64,000 nt of DNA from Gemmataceae bacterium (lineage in GTDB: Bacteria; Planctomycetota; Planctomycetia; Gemmatales; Gemmataceae): NCBI GenBank assembly GCA_019636445.1, contig JAHBXO010000009.1, positions 62,001 through 126,000 on the forward strand, written 5' to 3'. Of the stretch, positions 9,165 through 18,197 are shown piece after piece. The position numbers and the translations under genes were made by a program. The notes beneath the pieces were generated by a model. That model saw nothing but the letters and a program-made list of their open reading frames with translations, was not told where the DNA came from and searched no databases. Positions within the stretch are counted from its first letter, which is position 1. Every line of letters starts with the position of its first letter.

Positions 9165-10046
9165 ATGAACGCACTCGATTTCTCAGGCAAGACGGCGCTG
9201 GTGTCCGGCGTCGGCGACAACCAGAGCTTCGCCTGGTACATCGCGAAGGCGCTGAGGGCGGCCGGGGCGAAGATCGTGCTGGCGGTGCATCCGCGCATGT
9301 ACGGCATCGTGGACAGCATCCTGACGCGCGACGCCGACAAGGAATCGCGCCTGCTGCCCGACGGAAGCGAGTTCAAGGTCGAGGCGATGTACGCTTGTGA
9401 CGCCAGCTACGACACGATGGACCAGGTGCCGGAGAAGGTGAAGGCCGACAAGCGCTACGCGAAGTTCAGCGACTACAGCATCAAGGGGACGATCGAAGCG
9501 GTCGGGCAGAAGTTCGGCGGCATCGACGTGCTCGTTCACTCGATCGCGTTCAGCCGCGAAATTACGAAGCCGATTATCGAGACGAGCCGCGAGGCGTATT
9601 CCGAGGCGCTCGGCATCAGCAGTTATTCACTCGTGAGCATGGTGCGGTATGCTGCGCCGTTCATGGCGAACCGGCCGGGCGGGGCGAGCGTGGTCGGTCT
9701 CACTTACATTGGTGGGGACCGTGTGATTCCGCATTACGGCGGCGGTATGAGCACGGCCAAGACCGCGCTGCAAATGGACGCGAAGCAACTGGCGTGGTTT
9801 GTCGGCGACCGGAACATCCGGGTGAATCTGATCTCGGCCGGCCCGTACGCCAGCCGGGCCGCGCGGGCCATCAATCCGGACTTCGACAAGCTCATCGACC
9901 ACGCCGCCACGCACTCGCCCTTGCGCCGGCCGATCGGCCCCGAAGAAGTGGCCAACAGCACGCTTTACCTTTGCAGTCCGTTGGCGAGCGCCGTCACCGG
10001 TCAGATCTTGTATGTGGACTGCGGTTACAACGTCATGGGCACCTGA
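9165..10046 (+). CDS. fabI: Enoyl-[acyl-carrier-protein] reductase, plant/chlamydia-type
   Basis: 293 aa. NADH-dependent reductase of the last step of each fatty acid elongation cycle. N-terminal SGKTALVSGVGDNQSFAWYIAKAL is the FabI nucleotide-binding segment. The catalytic stretch is YGGGMSTAK with Tyr191 and Lys199, one residue longer between Tyr and Lys than E. coli FabI (YxxxxxxK) and matching the plant plastid and Chlamydia enzymes (YGGGMSSAK). The insertions around GSEFKVEAMYACDASYD are also shared with that group. C-terminal YVDCGYNVMG is typical. The gene stands alone, convergent with the kinase-tubulin gene 3 nt after its stop. Confidence 0.94.
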   Translation: MNALDFSGKTALVSGVGDNQSFAWYIAKALRAAGAKIVLAVHPRMYGIVDSILTRDADKESRLLPDGSEFKVEAMYACDASYDTMDQVPEKVKADKRYAKFSDYSIKGTIEAVGQKFGGIDVLVHSIAFSREITKPIIETSREAYSEALGISSYSLVSMVRYAAPFMANRPGGASVVGLTYIGGDRVIPHYGGGMSTAKTALQMDAKQLAWFVGDRNIRVNLISAGPYASRAARAINPDFDKLIDHAATHSPLRRPIGPEEVANSTLYLCSPLASAVTGQILYVDCGYNVMGT

Positions 10047-10049
10047 GGC

Positions 10050-13000
10050 CTATCGTTCTTCCAGCGGCGACCATTCGAGGACGTCGAACCGGCTGTGCGG
10101 CGATGTCTCCACCGATGCCATCGCTTCCGAATAAGCGTCCCAACAGGGTTCGATGACTTTGGCGAGGTCGGCGGGGCGCAGCACGCCCTGCTCGCGGCAG
10201 AAGAGCAGGTCGGTGATCTGCCCCTGCACCGATACCGACACCGCCTTGGGCAGCACCATCTTCACCGCGTTCGCGAACGTCGTGCCGGGTACGGTCGACG
10301 GCACGAGTACGTAGGTCTTTTCTTCCTGGCTCGGCCCCGGCATCTGAGGCACCGCGAGCTTGAGGTAATGCTGGATCCGTTCCGCGAGCGTTCCTTTTTT
10401 GGCCGCCTGGCTCGATAGCTCCACTTCGGTGACATCCTGCGCCGGCACGGCGTTCGCCAGGAACGCCGACGCCTGTTCGATCATTGGCACCAATAGCCCG
10501 CGATAGAGGTCGGAATTGGTGCGGCAGAGATCCACCAGGCCGCCTCGCGGTTCGATGACCAGGCGATCGAGCAGGTCGTGCAATCGGGCCAGTTCCTCGT
10601 CGGCGAGCGAGTTCAACAGGTTCGCGGCGGCGTGGTCCAGTTGGTCGTCGCCATCGGGCAGCACGACGCGCATGGTGTTCGAGAGTTGCAGCGTGGCCTG
10701 CACCGATTCTTCGGGGAGGTCATAGGCGAGGCTCAAACCGGCGGGCCGGGCGTTCGCGGCCGGCGACGGACTCGCATTCACCGTTCGGAGCATGGCATCG
10801 AGTTGATCGCGCGCCACGAGCACATTGCGCAGGTGATTCTCGAGTTTGACTGCAAGCCGGCGGTAGAACCGCGCGGCGGCATTCACCAGGTCTTCCTGCA
10901 ATCGAATGTCGATCAGCTGTTTCAGCTTTTCGTGAAACGCTCGCAGGTGCCGCGCGGCATGATTGCCGAACAACTTGAATTTACCCGATTCCGTCTGACA
11001 GGCGGCCAGTGCCTGTTCGGCGGCCTCGCGTGCCCGATTGCGGCGCTCGACGAATTTGGCCAGTTCCTCCTCGCGAGCCGTCGCGGCCGCATTCATCGCC
11101 TCGATGATCTGTTCGAATGCAGTCGCCACCGCGAATAACCGCGGTCCGGAGATGGCGTGCAACGGTCGGATCAACTCGATCAGTTCGTTTTCCCACGCTT
11201 TGCTCGCGCCGCCAATGCCGCGATCAAGCATTCGGCTGACCCGGCCGCGGCGGTAGGGGCTGTCGTTTTCGTTCGACGGTTCCCAGCCAATCAATTCGCG
11301 AGCCTGCTCCCACGCAGCGGCCGACCAAGTCATCGATTCGTTGTTTTTGGCGGCCGAGTCGATCTGGTCGCCCAGGTCCGCGAACCATTTCCCGACGAAC
11401 TCGGCGGGCAAGCCGACCTGCCGTGAGCGCGATTCCTGATGGATGAACCGTTGAATCTCTTCGGGCAGCAGCCGGGGATCGCCGAAAATGTCATCGACGA
11501 CAAGCCGAGCGGCGTTGGGCGTTTCCGCCTGGTGAACGGTCGCCCAATTCTTGAGAAGGGCTATGCACAGCTGGCGCGCGGCGGAGCGGAGCAACAGCCC
11601 ACGGGGGAACCAGACGCCGAAGGTGCCGAAGTTGCGGAACGGCGAGCGTCCCGGGGGCACCTTGCGGGCGCGGAATTCCTCGAGGCCGGTGCCGAGCGGC
11701 GAGGTCAGCTCGTGCGTGACGTAGCCGGAGAGGTGCGAGACCGTGTCGCGGTAGCCTTCCGGCGATCGCTGCGACATGGGGAGCAGGTAGGTGGCAGTGA
11801 AGGGGAGGCCGCGAGCCTCGAGTTTGGGTCCCGTGTCGCCACTGTACTGGGCGACATAGGGAACATCGGGATCGGCGTAGTGGTTGAATTCCGAGAGAGT
11901 GGCGTAGGTGTTCGCCAGTTCGGCCGGAGGCGAACAAGGGTCTTCGGGCGAACCGCAGAAGATGAATGCCGTGACCGGGGCGTCGGCCATGTTGAACTTG
12001 GCCAGTACGCGGCGAACCGAATGGCCGAGGTCGAGGAGAAACCCGCTGCTTCCGCCGGAGGCGCTCGCGAAGACATAGATCGTCGGAGCCTTGGCGCGCG
12101 GCGTGAGGCCGGTCTGGTCGGCGGACTGCTTGACCGCTTCCGGGTGGATCGCGGTCTGGATCTCCGACTTCAGCCGCGAAGTCACTTTGAGGTAATTGTC
12201 GCAGAACGCCAGTCGACCGAGCGCCCGCGAGCCTTCCGGCAGCAGGGACCGCGGCATCGCGTACAGCTTTTCGCGGGGCATCCACTCCAGGATCGGATCG
12301 AGGTGCTTCCGCCGGTAGTTGTTCACCGGCTGCAACGGCAGCGTCACGAGTTGCTCGGGCAGGATCGCCGCGTCCGACTTGTCGGCAAGCAGCTTGCCGG
12401 ACGACTCCGGATCGATGTCGAGGTAGAGGAATCGAAAGCTCGGCACCTGGTGCAGGTCGCCGACGCGATCGAGGAGCCGGCAACGGATCTGTTGCAAGGC
12501 GCGACGACCAAATCCGCCAACGCCGATCAGGATCGCCGGTTTTAGGATGCCGGCCTCGAGCCGCGAGACCGTCAGCGTCGGGTGAGGATCGTTCTTGGCG
12601 AGCACCGATACCGGCAGGGTCGGCGGCGGCGTGTCTCGCAGCGTGCGAGGCCGGGGCGTCTGGTGCCCGGCGGGCCGCGGTGTACGGATCAACGGCGAAC
12701 CATCGACCGACGCGGCGATCAAGGCGTTGATGAATTCACAACAACTCGCGTATCGTTCATCGGGATTTTTGGCCAGCGCCCGCGCGACGATCGGTCGATC
12801 GCTTGGCGGAAGCAGGCTCAGGTCCGGCTTCTCCGACATATGCTGAAGCGCAAGTTGCCGGATGTTCTTCCCGTTGAACGGCTTCGTCCCTGTCAGCAGA
12901 TCGACGTAGACGATCGCCAAACTGTATTGGTCCGAATGCTTGGAGATCTTGTTCGCGAAGGTCTCGGGCGCCGCGTAGACCGGCGTCACGCCCGCCATCA

Positions 13001-13529
13001 GGCCGGACGAACTGTGCCGCTCCAGGTGCTTGACCAGCCCGAAGTCCGCCACTTTCACCCGATCTCCGACGAGGAAGAGATTCTTCGGTTTCACGTCCAG
13101 GTGCTGGAGGGCGTGCTTCTCGATGAGGAAGTCCAACCCCTCGGCCGCGTCCGCGAGGTAGCCCAGCAGCACCTCGCGCGGGATGCCCGGCTCGCCGGCC
13201 TGGTTGCGTTCCACAAAGACGTCGTGAAGACTCTTTTCCGCCAGCTCCATCAGGATCAGCAGTTCGCCGTGGATGTTGTCGATGCGCTCGATCGACACCA
13301 CGAACGGATGGCGGACCTCCTTCATCCGGCCGAGCGCCTTCAACTCCTGTTCGGCCTTGGCGGCGTCGCCGTCCAGCGAGTCGAGGTTGCCGAAGACGAA
13401 CTTGATGGCCTTGTGCAGGCCGCCGGGCGCGGAGCATTTCCAGACCTCGCCGAAGCCGCCGCTGCCGATCGGCACGATCAGCTCGTAGCCCGGAAGGACC
13501 TCATCGCCCGGTTCGCGAAGACCAATCAT
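10050..13529 (-). CDS. Ser/Thr protein kinase fused to tubulin-like (Tubulin_2-type) domain
   Basis: 1159 aa. Kinase domain ~14-272: Gly loop GSGGFG 22-27, Lys43 (AIKF), HLDVKPKN 143-150 (HRD with Leu for Arg), DFG 162-164, APE-type AAPE 186-189. A Pro/Arg-rich linker ~280-325 follows. A large domain from ~330 begins PAILIGVGGFGRRAL (336-341, FtsZ/tubulin-like Gly loop), then YLDIDPES ~370, and a second Gly-rich loop ASGGSSGFLLDLG (~490-502) in the place of tubulin GGGTGTG. The region from ~800 is helical and charged with coiled-coil character (REEELAKFVERRNRAREAAEQ). No membrane segment. Tubulin_2 is a known bacterial family of unknown role; the fusion suggests phosphorylation-controlled GTP-binding or polymer behaviour, which is inference. 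It is a single gene with no obvious operon partner. Confidence 0.85.
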   Translation of the reverse strand: MIGLREPGDEVLPGYELIVPIGSGGFGEVWKCSAPGGLHKAIKFVFGNLDSLDGDAAKAEQELKALGRMKEVRHPFVVSIERIDNIHGELLILMELAEKSLHDVFVERNQAGEPGIPREVLLGYLADAAEGLDFLIEKHALQHLDVKPKNLFLVGDRVKVADFGLVKHLERHSSSGLMAGVTPVYAAPETFANKISKHSDQYSLAIVYVDLLTGTKPFNGKNIRQLALQHMSEKPDLSLLPPSDRPIVARALAKNPDERYASCCEFINALIAASVDGSPLIRTPRPAGHQTPRPRTLRDTPPPTLPVSVLAKNDPHPTLTVSRLEAGILKPAILIGVGGFGRRALQQIRCRLLDRVGDLHQVPSFRFLYLDIDPESSGKLLADKSDAAILPEQLVTLPLQPVNNYRRKHLDPILEWMPREKLYAMPRSLLPEGSRALGRLAFCDNYLKVTSRLKSEIQTAIHPEAVKQSADQTGLTPRAKAPTIYVFASASGGSSGFLLDLGHSVRRVLAKFNMADAPVTAFIFCGSPEDPCSPPAELANTYATLSEFNHYADPDVPYVAQYSGDTGPKLEARGLPFTATYLLPMSQRSPEGYRDTVSHLSGYVTHELTSPLGTGLEEFRARKVPPGRSPFRNFGTFGVWFPRGLLLRSAARQLCIALLKNWATVHQAETPNAARLVVDDIFGDPRLLPEEIQRFIHQESRSRQVGLPAEFVGKWFADLGDQIDSAAKNNESMTWSAAAWEQARELIGWEPSNENDSPYRRGRVSRMLDRGIGGASKAWENELIELIRPLHAISGPRLFAVATAFEQIIEAMNAAATAREEELAKFVERRNRAREAAEQALAACQTESGKFKLFGNHAARHLRAFHEKLKQLIDIRLQEDLVNAAARFYRRLAVKLENHLRNVLVARDQLDAMLRTVNASPSPAANARPAGLSLAYDLPEESVQATLQLSNTMRVVLPDGDDQLDHAAANLLNSLADEELARLHDLLDRLVIEPRGGLVDLCRTNSDLYRGLLVPMIEQASAFLANAVPAQDVTEVELSSQAAKKGTLAERIQHYLKLAVPQMPGPSQEEKTYVLVPSTVPGTTFANAVKMVLPKAVSVSVQGQITDLLFCREQGVLRPADLAKVIEPCWDAYSEAMASVETSPHSRFDVLEWSPLEER

Positions 13530-13758
13530 GGACGCAGTTCCGTAATAACCGTTGGAAGCGCGGCGCTGGGGACTTGCGACGAAAGCGCAATTTCGTCACG
13601 CAAGGGTAGGTCATGCCGCCCGATCCGTCCAATCGGTTGCGCGTGATTGCCAGCTTCGGCGGATACGTGAGATTTCATCCGTCGGGCGAACTTCGTCCGG
13701 CACGGATGCCGGATTGCCGATGGCGCCTAAAGTAGGTCCATCCCAAAGGAGACCGACC

Positions 13759-14244
13759 ATGCAAGGCCGCCAAGACGTGATCGACGGGCTGAACCGCGCC
13801 CTCACCATCGAGCTGACCGCGATCAACCAATACTTCTGCCAGTCCAAGATGTGCAAGAACTGGGGCTTCATGAAGCTCGCTGGCAAGCATTACGAAGAAT
13901 CGATTGGCGAGATGAAGCACGCCGACAAGATTATCGAACGCATCCTGTTCCTCGACGGCGTGCCGGAGATCGCCCGCTACGACGTCATCCGCGTTGGCTC
14001 GAACGTGCAGGAACAGTTCGAGAACGACCTCAAGCTCGAGTCGGGTGGCGTGGCCGCTTACAACGAACTCGTCGACCTCTGCATCAAGGTCAAGGACAAC
14101 GGCACGCACAAACTCGCCCTCGAGATTCTGGAAGAATCCGAGGAACATGTCGACTGGCTGGAAACGCAGTTGAACCTGATCAAGACGATCGGACTGGAAC
14201 GCTACTTGGCCGAGCACATGTTCGGCGACGACGACGGCGAGTAA
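13759..14244 (+). CDS. bfr: Bacterioferritin (heme-binding iron storage)
   Basis: 161 aa. Forms a 24-mer that oxidises Fe(II) and stores ferric mineral. All ferroxidase ligands are present at the E. coli Bfr positions: Glu18, Glu51, His54, Glu94, Glu127 and His130. Met52, the axial heme ligand, is present in GEMKHAD. The start at 13759 has AAAGGAG 7 nt upstream; the longer open frame extends through a non-coding-looking leader. The 3' end overlaps the oppositely oriented ferredoxin gene by 43 nt, which is its expected partner for iron release. Confidence 0.97.
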   Translation: MQGRQDVIDGLNRALTIELTAINQYFCQSKMCKNWGFMKLAGKHYEESIGEMKHADKIIERILFLDGVPEIARYDVIRVGSNVQEQFENDLKLESGGVAAYNELVDLCIKVKDNGTHKLALEILEESEEHVDWLETQLNLIKTIGLERYLAEHMFGDDDGE

Positions 14245-14486
14245 ACCGCGAGGTACTGCCGCAGCTCGCGATGGCAGCAGGTGCAGCCGTCGCCGGCTCC
14301 GGTGGCAGCCTTCACTTCGTCGATCGTGGTCAGGCCGATGGTGCGGATCGACGTGACAATGTCGTGTTCGGTGATCTTCAAGCAGCGGCAGACGAGCCGA
14401 TCGCCACAGCTGCCAACGGACGGGCACGATTGGCAGACGCCAACGCAGTCTTCGGTTTCGACGGTGATGGAGGTCAGAGTGGTCAT
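14202..14486 (-). CDS. bfd: Bacterioferritin-associated ferredoxin-like [2Fe-2S] protein with extra N-terminal Cys cluster
   Basis: 94 aa. The BFD-type [2Fe-2S] domain is visible as LVCRCLKITEHDI (Cys33, Cys35) and GDGCTCCHREL (Cys68, Cys71, with a further Cys70), the spacing expected for Bfd and NifU-like BFD domains. Bfd reduces the Bfr heme so that stored iron can leave. The N-terminal ~27 residues carry four more cysteines (14, 18, 21, 27; DCVGVCQSCPSVGSC), not part of classical Bfd, which could bind a second metal centre. It is convergent with bfr and the coding ends overlap by 43 nt. The family call is good; the N-terminal cluster is an observation without assigned role. Confidence 0.85.
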   Translation of the reverse strand: MTTLTSITVETEDCVGVCQSCPSVGSCGDRLVCRCLKITEHDIVTSIRTIGLTTIDEVKAATGAGDGCTCCHRELRQYLAVYSPSSSPNMCSAK

Positions 14487-14568
14487 GGCAATGTGCCACT
14501 GGCGGGGTGAGATTCCGTCTCACTAAGAATCGTACCGGTCCAGTGCGACTTCGTCAAGAAATTCTCTG

Positions 14569-14585
14569 GGAATAATCCTTATTCC
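14569..14585. repeat. Short inverted repeat between bfd and the protease gene
   Basis: GGAATAA and TTATTCC separated by TCC form a 7-bp perfect inverted repeat in the divergent space between bfd (start 14486) and the Tricorn-like gene (start 14683). It could be an operator half-site pair, and iron control of bfd would fit, but it does not match a full Fur box and could be chance. Confidence 0.35.
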
Positions 14586-14682
14586 GCCAGTCAACTATTT
14601 CGCCTCGCTTGTCTCCCCGGCGATTCCCGTTCGACTACATCAATTTCATTCCTCTCTCGCTTTTTTTGGAGGATGGTGATTC

Positions 14683-17600
14683 ATGAATTTCCGTATGTTC
14701 CGCAGACTCTTCGCGATTGGGGTTCTGGCCGCGCTCGGCGAAACCGCCGGTGCCGGCGATGACACCCGATTGCTGTCAATGCCCGCCGTCAGCGCCAAGA
14801 AGATCGCCTTCGTCTATGGCGAAGACCTCTGGACCGCCGACCCGGACGGGAAGAACGCCAAGCGCCTGACGACCGACATGGGTATCGAAGCCTATCCGGT
14901 CTTTTCGCCGGACGGCTTGATCCTCGCGTTCAGTGCCCAGTACGACGGCAATACCGACGTCTACACGATCCCCGTCGAGGGCGGCTCGCCGACGCGGCTG
15001 ACGTACCACCCCGGCCCCGACACCGTCCGCGGCTTCACGCCCAAGGGCGACGCGATCCTGTTTTCCTCGAACCGGAACGTCCACACGAACCGGCACACCC
15101 AGCTCTTCACCGTCCCACTCGCGGGCGGCATGCCGACTCAACTGCCGATCCCGTGGGGCTTCGAGGCCTGCTACTCGCCGGACGGAAAGTACATCGCCTA
15201 CACGATGGTTCGCGACGCCACGCCGCAGTGGAAACACTATCGCGGCGGCACCCACAGCCGGATCTGGATTTACGATGTGGCCACGCACGACGTGGTCGAG
15301 ATTCCGCAGGTCGCCGGCCGCTGCAACGACCTCGACCCGAACTGGGTCGGCGACACGATCTACTTCCGGTCCGACCGCGCGGGCGAGTACAACGTGTTCT
15401 CGTTCAAACCAAACGGTAAGAAGCCGGTCGTGGAGGACGTCAAGCAACTCACCGAGTTCAAGGATTTCCCGGTCCTCGACATCAACCACGGCGACGGCAA
15501 GCTGATCCTCGAACAGGCCGGCTGGCTGCACCTGCTGAAGCCGGGCGAGACTTCGCCGACGCGGCTGAAGATCGCGACCGCGACGGATGCGCCCGAGGCC
15601 CGCGCCCGATTCGTAAAGGGAGCTAAGTACGTGCGCGACGCGTCCGTGTCGCCGAGCGGCTCGCGCGCCGTCGTGGAGTTCCGCGGTGAGATCGTCACTG
15701 TTCCCGCGGAGAAGGGGGACCCGCGCTACCTGACCAGCACGCCGGGCGTCCACGAACGCGCGCCGAGCTGGTCGCCGGACGGTAAGACCGTCGCCTACTT
15801 CTCGGACGAAGGCGGCGAGTATCAACTCGTGCTCGTGCCGCAGACCGGCAAAGGCGAGGCGAAGAAGGTCAAGCTGACGGGCGGTGGCTTCTACTACGGC
15901 TCCGTCTGGTCCCGCGATTCCAAGAAGCTGCTCTACATCGACAACGCCCTTTCGATGTACTGGGTCGACGTCGCCACCGGCGCGATCAAGAAGGTCGTGA
16001 CGGCGAACGACGGCGGCAGCCGCGGGATCTTCCACTCCGCCTGGTCGCCGGACGACAAGTGGATCGCCTATTCGATGGACACGCCGGCCAAGGTGTCGCG
16101 CGTGTTCGTCTACTCGCTCGAGCAGGACAAGTCGTTCCCGATCACCGATGGCCTCAGCGAAGCGAGTGGTCCCGTCTTCGATGCGAACGGGAAGTACCTG
16201 TATTTCACGTCGTCGAACGACACCGGCATGAGCAAGCACGGCTTCTCGCAGTCGGCCTCCGACTCGCGCCCGCCGCGCTACGGTGTCTACATGGCCGTGC
16301 TGCAGAAGGGCACGCCGTCACCGTTCTTGAAGGAGAGCGACGAGGAGAAAGGCCCGCAACCGATGGGCGGTGCGGGTGGCCCTGGTCGGCGTCCGACGCG
16401 GGAGCCGCGCGAGGAGCCGAAGGAGGGCGAGCCGAAAAAAGACGACGCCAAGCCGGAGCCGAAGGAGAAGCCGGCCGAGAAGTTCACCATCGACTTCGAC
16501 GGAATCGACCAGCGGATCCTCGCGCTGCCGATGCCGTCGGGCAACTATGGCAGCCTCCAGGCCGGTCAGCCGAACCAGCTCTTCATGCTGGCGCGGTCCG
16601 ACGAAGGCGGCGGTCGTGGCGGATTTGGCGGCGGCGGAACGGTTATGAAGTTCGATGTGGAATCCCGGAAGTCCTCGACTGTCGCCTCCGGCGTGCGGTC
16701 CTTCGAGCTGACGCCCGACGGCCGCAAGATGCTCTACCGCCAGGGAGACGACTGGTACATCGCCAGCACGGGCGGCGGGGGCGGCGGCGCTCCGACGGGG
16801 CTGAGCTTCGGCGGCGGCCGCCGCGGCGGATCGGCTCCGACACCGGCACCGACGGAATCGTCGGGCGGCGCGAGCGGTCAGAAGCTGAACCTCGAAGCCA
16901 TCGAAGTGAAGATCGACCCGCGAGCCGAGTGGAAGCAGATCCTGCACGAAGCCTGGCGCGTGAACCGCGATTTCTTCTACGACCCCAACATGCACGGCGC
17001 CGACTGGCCGGCGATCAAGAAGAAGTACGAGCCGTTCCTTGAGCACGTCAACAACGGCGGCGACCTCTACAAGGTGATCCGTTGGATGCTCTCGGAACTC
17101 GCCGTCGGCCACAGCTACACGACGCCGGGGGAACGGCTCAACGAGAAGAAGACCGTCGGCGGGGGCCTGCTCGGCGCCGACTACGAGATCGCCGACGGGC
17201 GCTATCGCTTCAAGAAGATCTACAGCGGCCTGAACTTCACCTCCGAACTTCGCTCGCCGCTGACCGCGCCGGGCGTGAACGTGAAGGAAGGCGAGTTCCT
17301 GCTGGCCGTGCGCGGCGTGGATCTCAAACCGCCGACCGAGATCTTCTCGCTCTTCGAGAACGCGGCCGGGAAGAGTATTGAACTGACGGTCGGGCCGACC
17401 GCCGACGGCAAGAACAGCCGGGTGGTCACGGTCGAACCGCTCGGTAACGAACTCGCCCTCCGCAATCGCGAGTGGATCGAAGGCAACCTCCGCAAGGTCG
17501 AGAAGGCGACCGGCGGCAAGGTCGGCTACGTCTACGTGCCCGACACGGCGGGGCAGGGGGTCGCGTACTTCAAGCGCTACTTCTTCCCGCAGGTGGACAA

Positions 17601-18120
17601 GGACGCGCTCATCATCGACGAGCGCTACAACAGTGGCGGGCAGATCGCCGACTATTACATCGACATCCTCCGCCGGCCGTTTGCGTCGTACTGGGCGCCA
17701 CGCTACGGCACCGAGTGGCGCTCTCCGAGCGCGGCGGTCTTTGGGCCGAAGGTGATGATCGCCGACGAGGGTGCCGGCTCGGGCGGCGACATGCTGCCGT
17801 ACATGTTCAAGAAGTTCAAACTCGGCCCCGTGGTCGGCAAGCGCACTTGGGGCGGCCTCGTCGGCATCAGCGGCTATCCGACGCTGATGGACGGCGGCAC
17901 CGTCACCGCGCCGAGTTTCGCCATCTGGACGCCGGAGGAGGGCTTCACCGTCGAGAACGAGGGCGTCGCCCCGGACTACGACGTGGACATGCTGCCGAAG
18001 GACGTGATCGCCGGGAAGGACCCGCAACTGGAGAAGGCGATCGAGCTGGCGCTCGAGGCGCTGAAGAAGGAGCCGCGGAAGGAGTTCAAGCGGCCGGAGT
18101 ACCCGAAGCGGGCGAAGTGA
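14683..18120 (+). CDS. Tricorn protease homologue (S41 family), exported
   Basis: 1145 aa. Signal peptide (to about residue 25, ending GETAGAG). Then PD40/WD40-type beta-propeller repeats (SPDGLILAFSAQYDGNTD, SPDGKYIAYTM, SPDGKTVAYFSDEGGEY, SPDDKWIAYSMD) across ~30-600. A Glu/Lys/Pro-rich insert lies at ~565-600 with Gly-rich loops around 640-725. A PDZ-like segment and a C-terminal S41 catalytic domain follow. Candidate catalytic residues are His810 (AVGHSY), Ser1033 (DEGAGSGGDML) and a Glu in FTVENEGVAPDY. It cleaves short peptides, presumably in the periplasm. A strong terminator lies 19 nt after the stop. GGAGG lies about 13 nt before the ATG. Confidence 0.92.
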   Translation: MNFRMFRRLFAIGVLAALGETAGAGDDTRLLSMPAVSAKKIAFVYGEDLWTADPDGKNAKRLTTDMGIEAYPVFSPDGLILAFSAQYDGNTDVYTIPVEGGSPTRLTYHPGPDTVRGFTPKGDAILFSSNRNVHTNRHTQLFTVPLAGGMPTQLPIPWGFEACYSPDGKYIAYTMVRDATPQWKHYRGGTHSRIWIYDVATHDVVEIPQVAGRCNDLDPNWVGDTIYFRSDRAGEYNVFSFKPNGKKPVVEDVKQLTEFKDFPVLDINHGDGKLILEQAGWLHLLKPGETSPTRLKIATATDAPEARARFVKGAKYVRDASVSPSGSRAVVEFRGEIVTVPAEKGDPRYLTSTPGVHERAPSWSPDGKTVAYFSDEGGEYQLVLVPQTGKGEAKKVKLTGGGFYYGSVWSRDSKKLLYIDNALSMYWVDVATGAIKKVVTANDGGSRGIFHSAWSPDDKWIAYSMDTPAKVSRVFVYSLEQDKSFPITDGLSEASGPVFDANGKYLYFTSSNDTGMSKHGFSQSASDSRPPRYGVYMAVLQKGTPSPFLKESDEEKGPQPMGGAGGPGRRPTREPREEPKEGEPKKDDAKPEPKEKPAEKFTIDFDGIDQRILALPMPSGNYGSLQAGQPNQLFMLARSDEGGGRGGFGGGGTVMKFDVESRKSSTVASGVRSFELTPDGRKMLYRQGDDWYIASTGGGGGGAPTGLSFGGGRRGGSAPTPAPTESSGGASGQKLNLEAIEVKIDPRAEWKQILHEAWRVNRDFFYDPNMHGADWPAIKKKYEPFLEHVNNGGDLYKVIRWMLSELAVGHSYTTPGERLNEKKTVGGGLLGADYEIADGRYRFKKIYSGLNFTSELRSPLTAPGVNVKEGEFLLAVRGVDLKPPTEIFSLFENAAGKSIELTVGPTADGKNSRVVTVEPLGNELALRNREWIEGNLRKVEKATGGKVGYVYVPDTAGQGVAYFKRYFFPQVDKDALIIDERYNSGGQIADYYIDILRRPFASYWAPRYGTEWRSPSAAVFGPKVMIADEGAGSGGDMLPYMFKKFKLGPVVGKRTWGGLVGISGYPTLMDGGTVTAPSFAIWTPEEGFTVENEGVAPDYDVDMLPKDVIAGKDPQLEKAIELALEALKKEPRKEFKRPEYPKRAK

Positions 18121-18138
18121 ATGTGTGGTGATTCGTAT

Positions 18139-18170
18139 GCCCGCGGACGTTCGTCCGCGGGCTTCTTTTT
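18139..18170 (+). terminator. Rho-independent terminator after the Tricorn-like gene
   Basis: A perfect 10-bp GC-rich stem GCCCGCGGAC / GTCCGCGGGC with loop GTTC, followed immediately by TTCTTTTT. It ends transcription of the protease gene 18 nt past its stop. The opposite gene (amidohydrolase) ends at 18198, and the stem could also serve it, but the T-run is on the + strand only. Confidence 0.9.
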
Positions 18171-18197
18171 ACGCTCGATCGGGGTCATGATCTCGCG

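Noticed and set aside
10050..13529. Kinase-tubulin fusion as a pseudokinase because HRD is HLD
   Set aside because: Lys43, catalytic Asp145, DFG and the Gly loop are intact; the Arg of HRD is dispensable in some active kinases.
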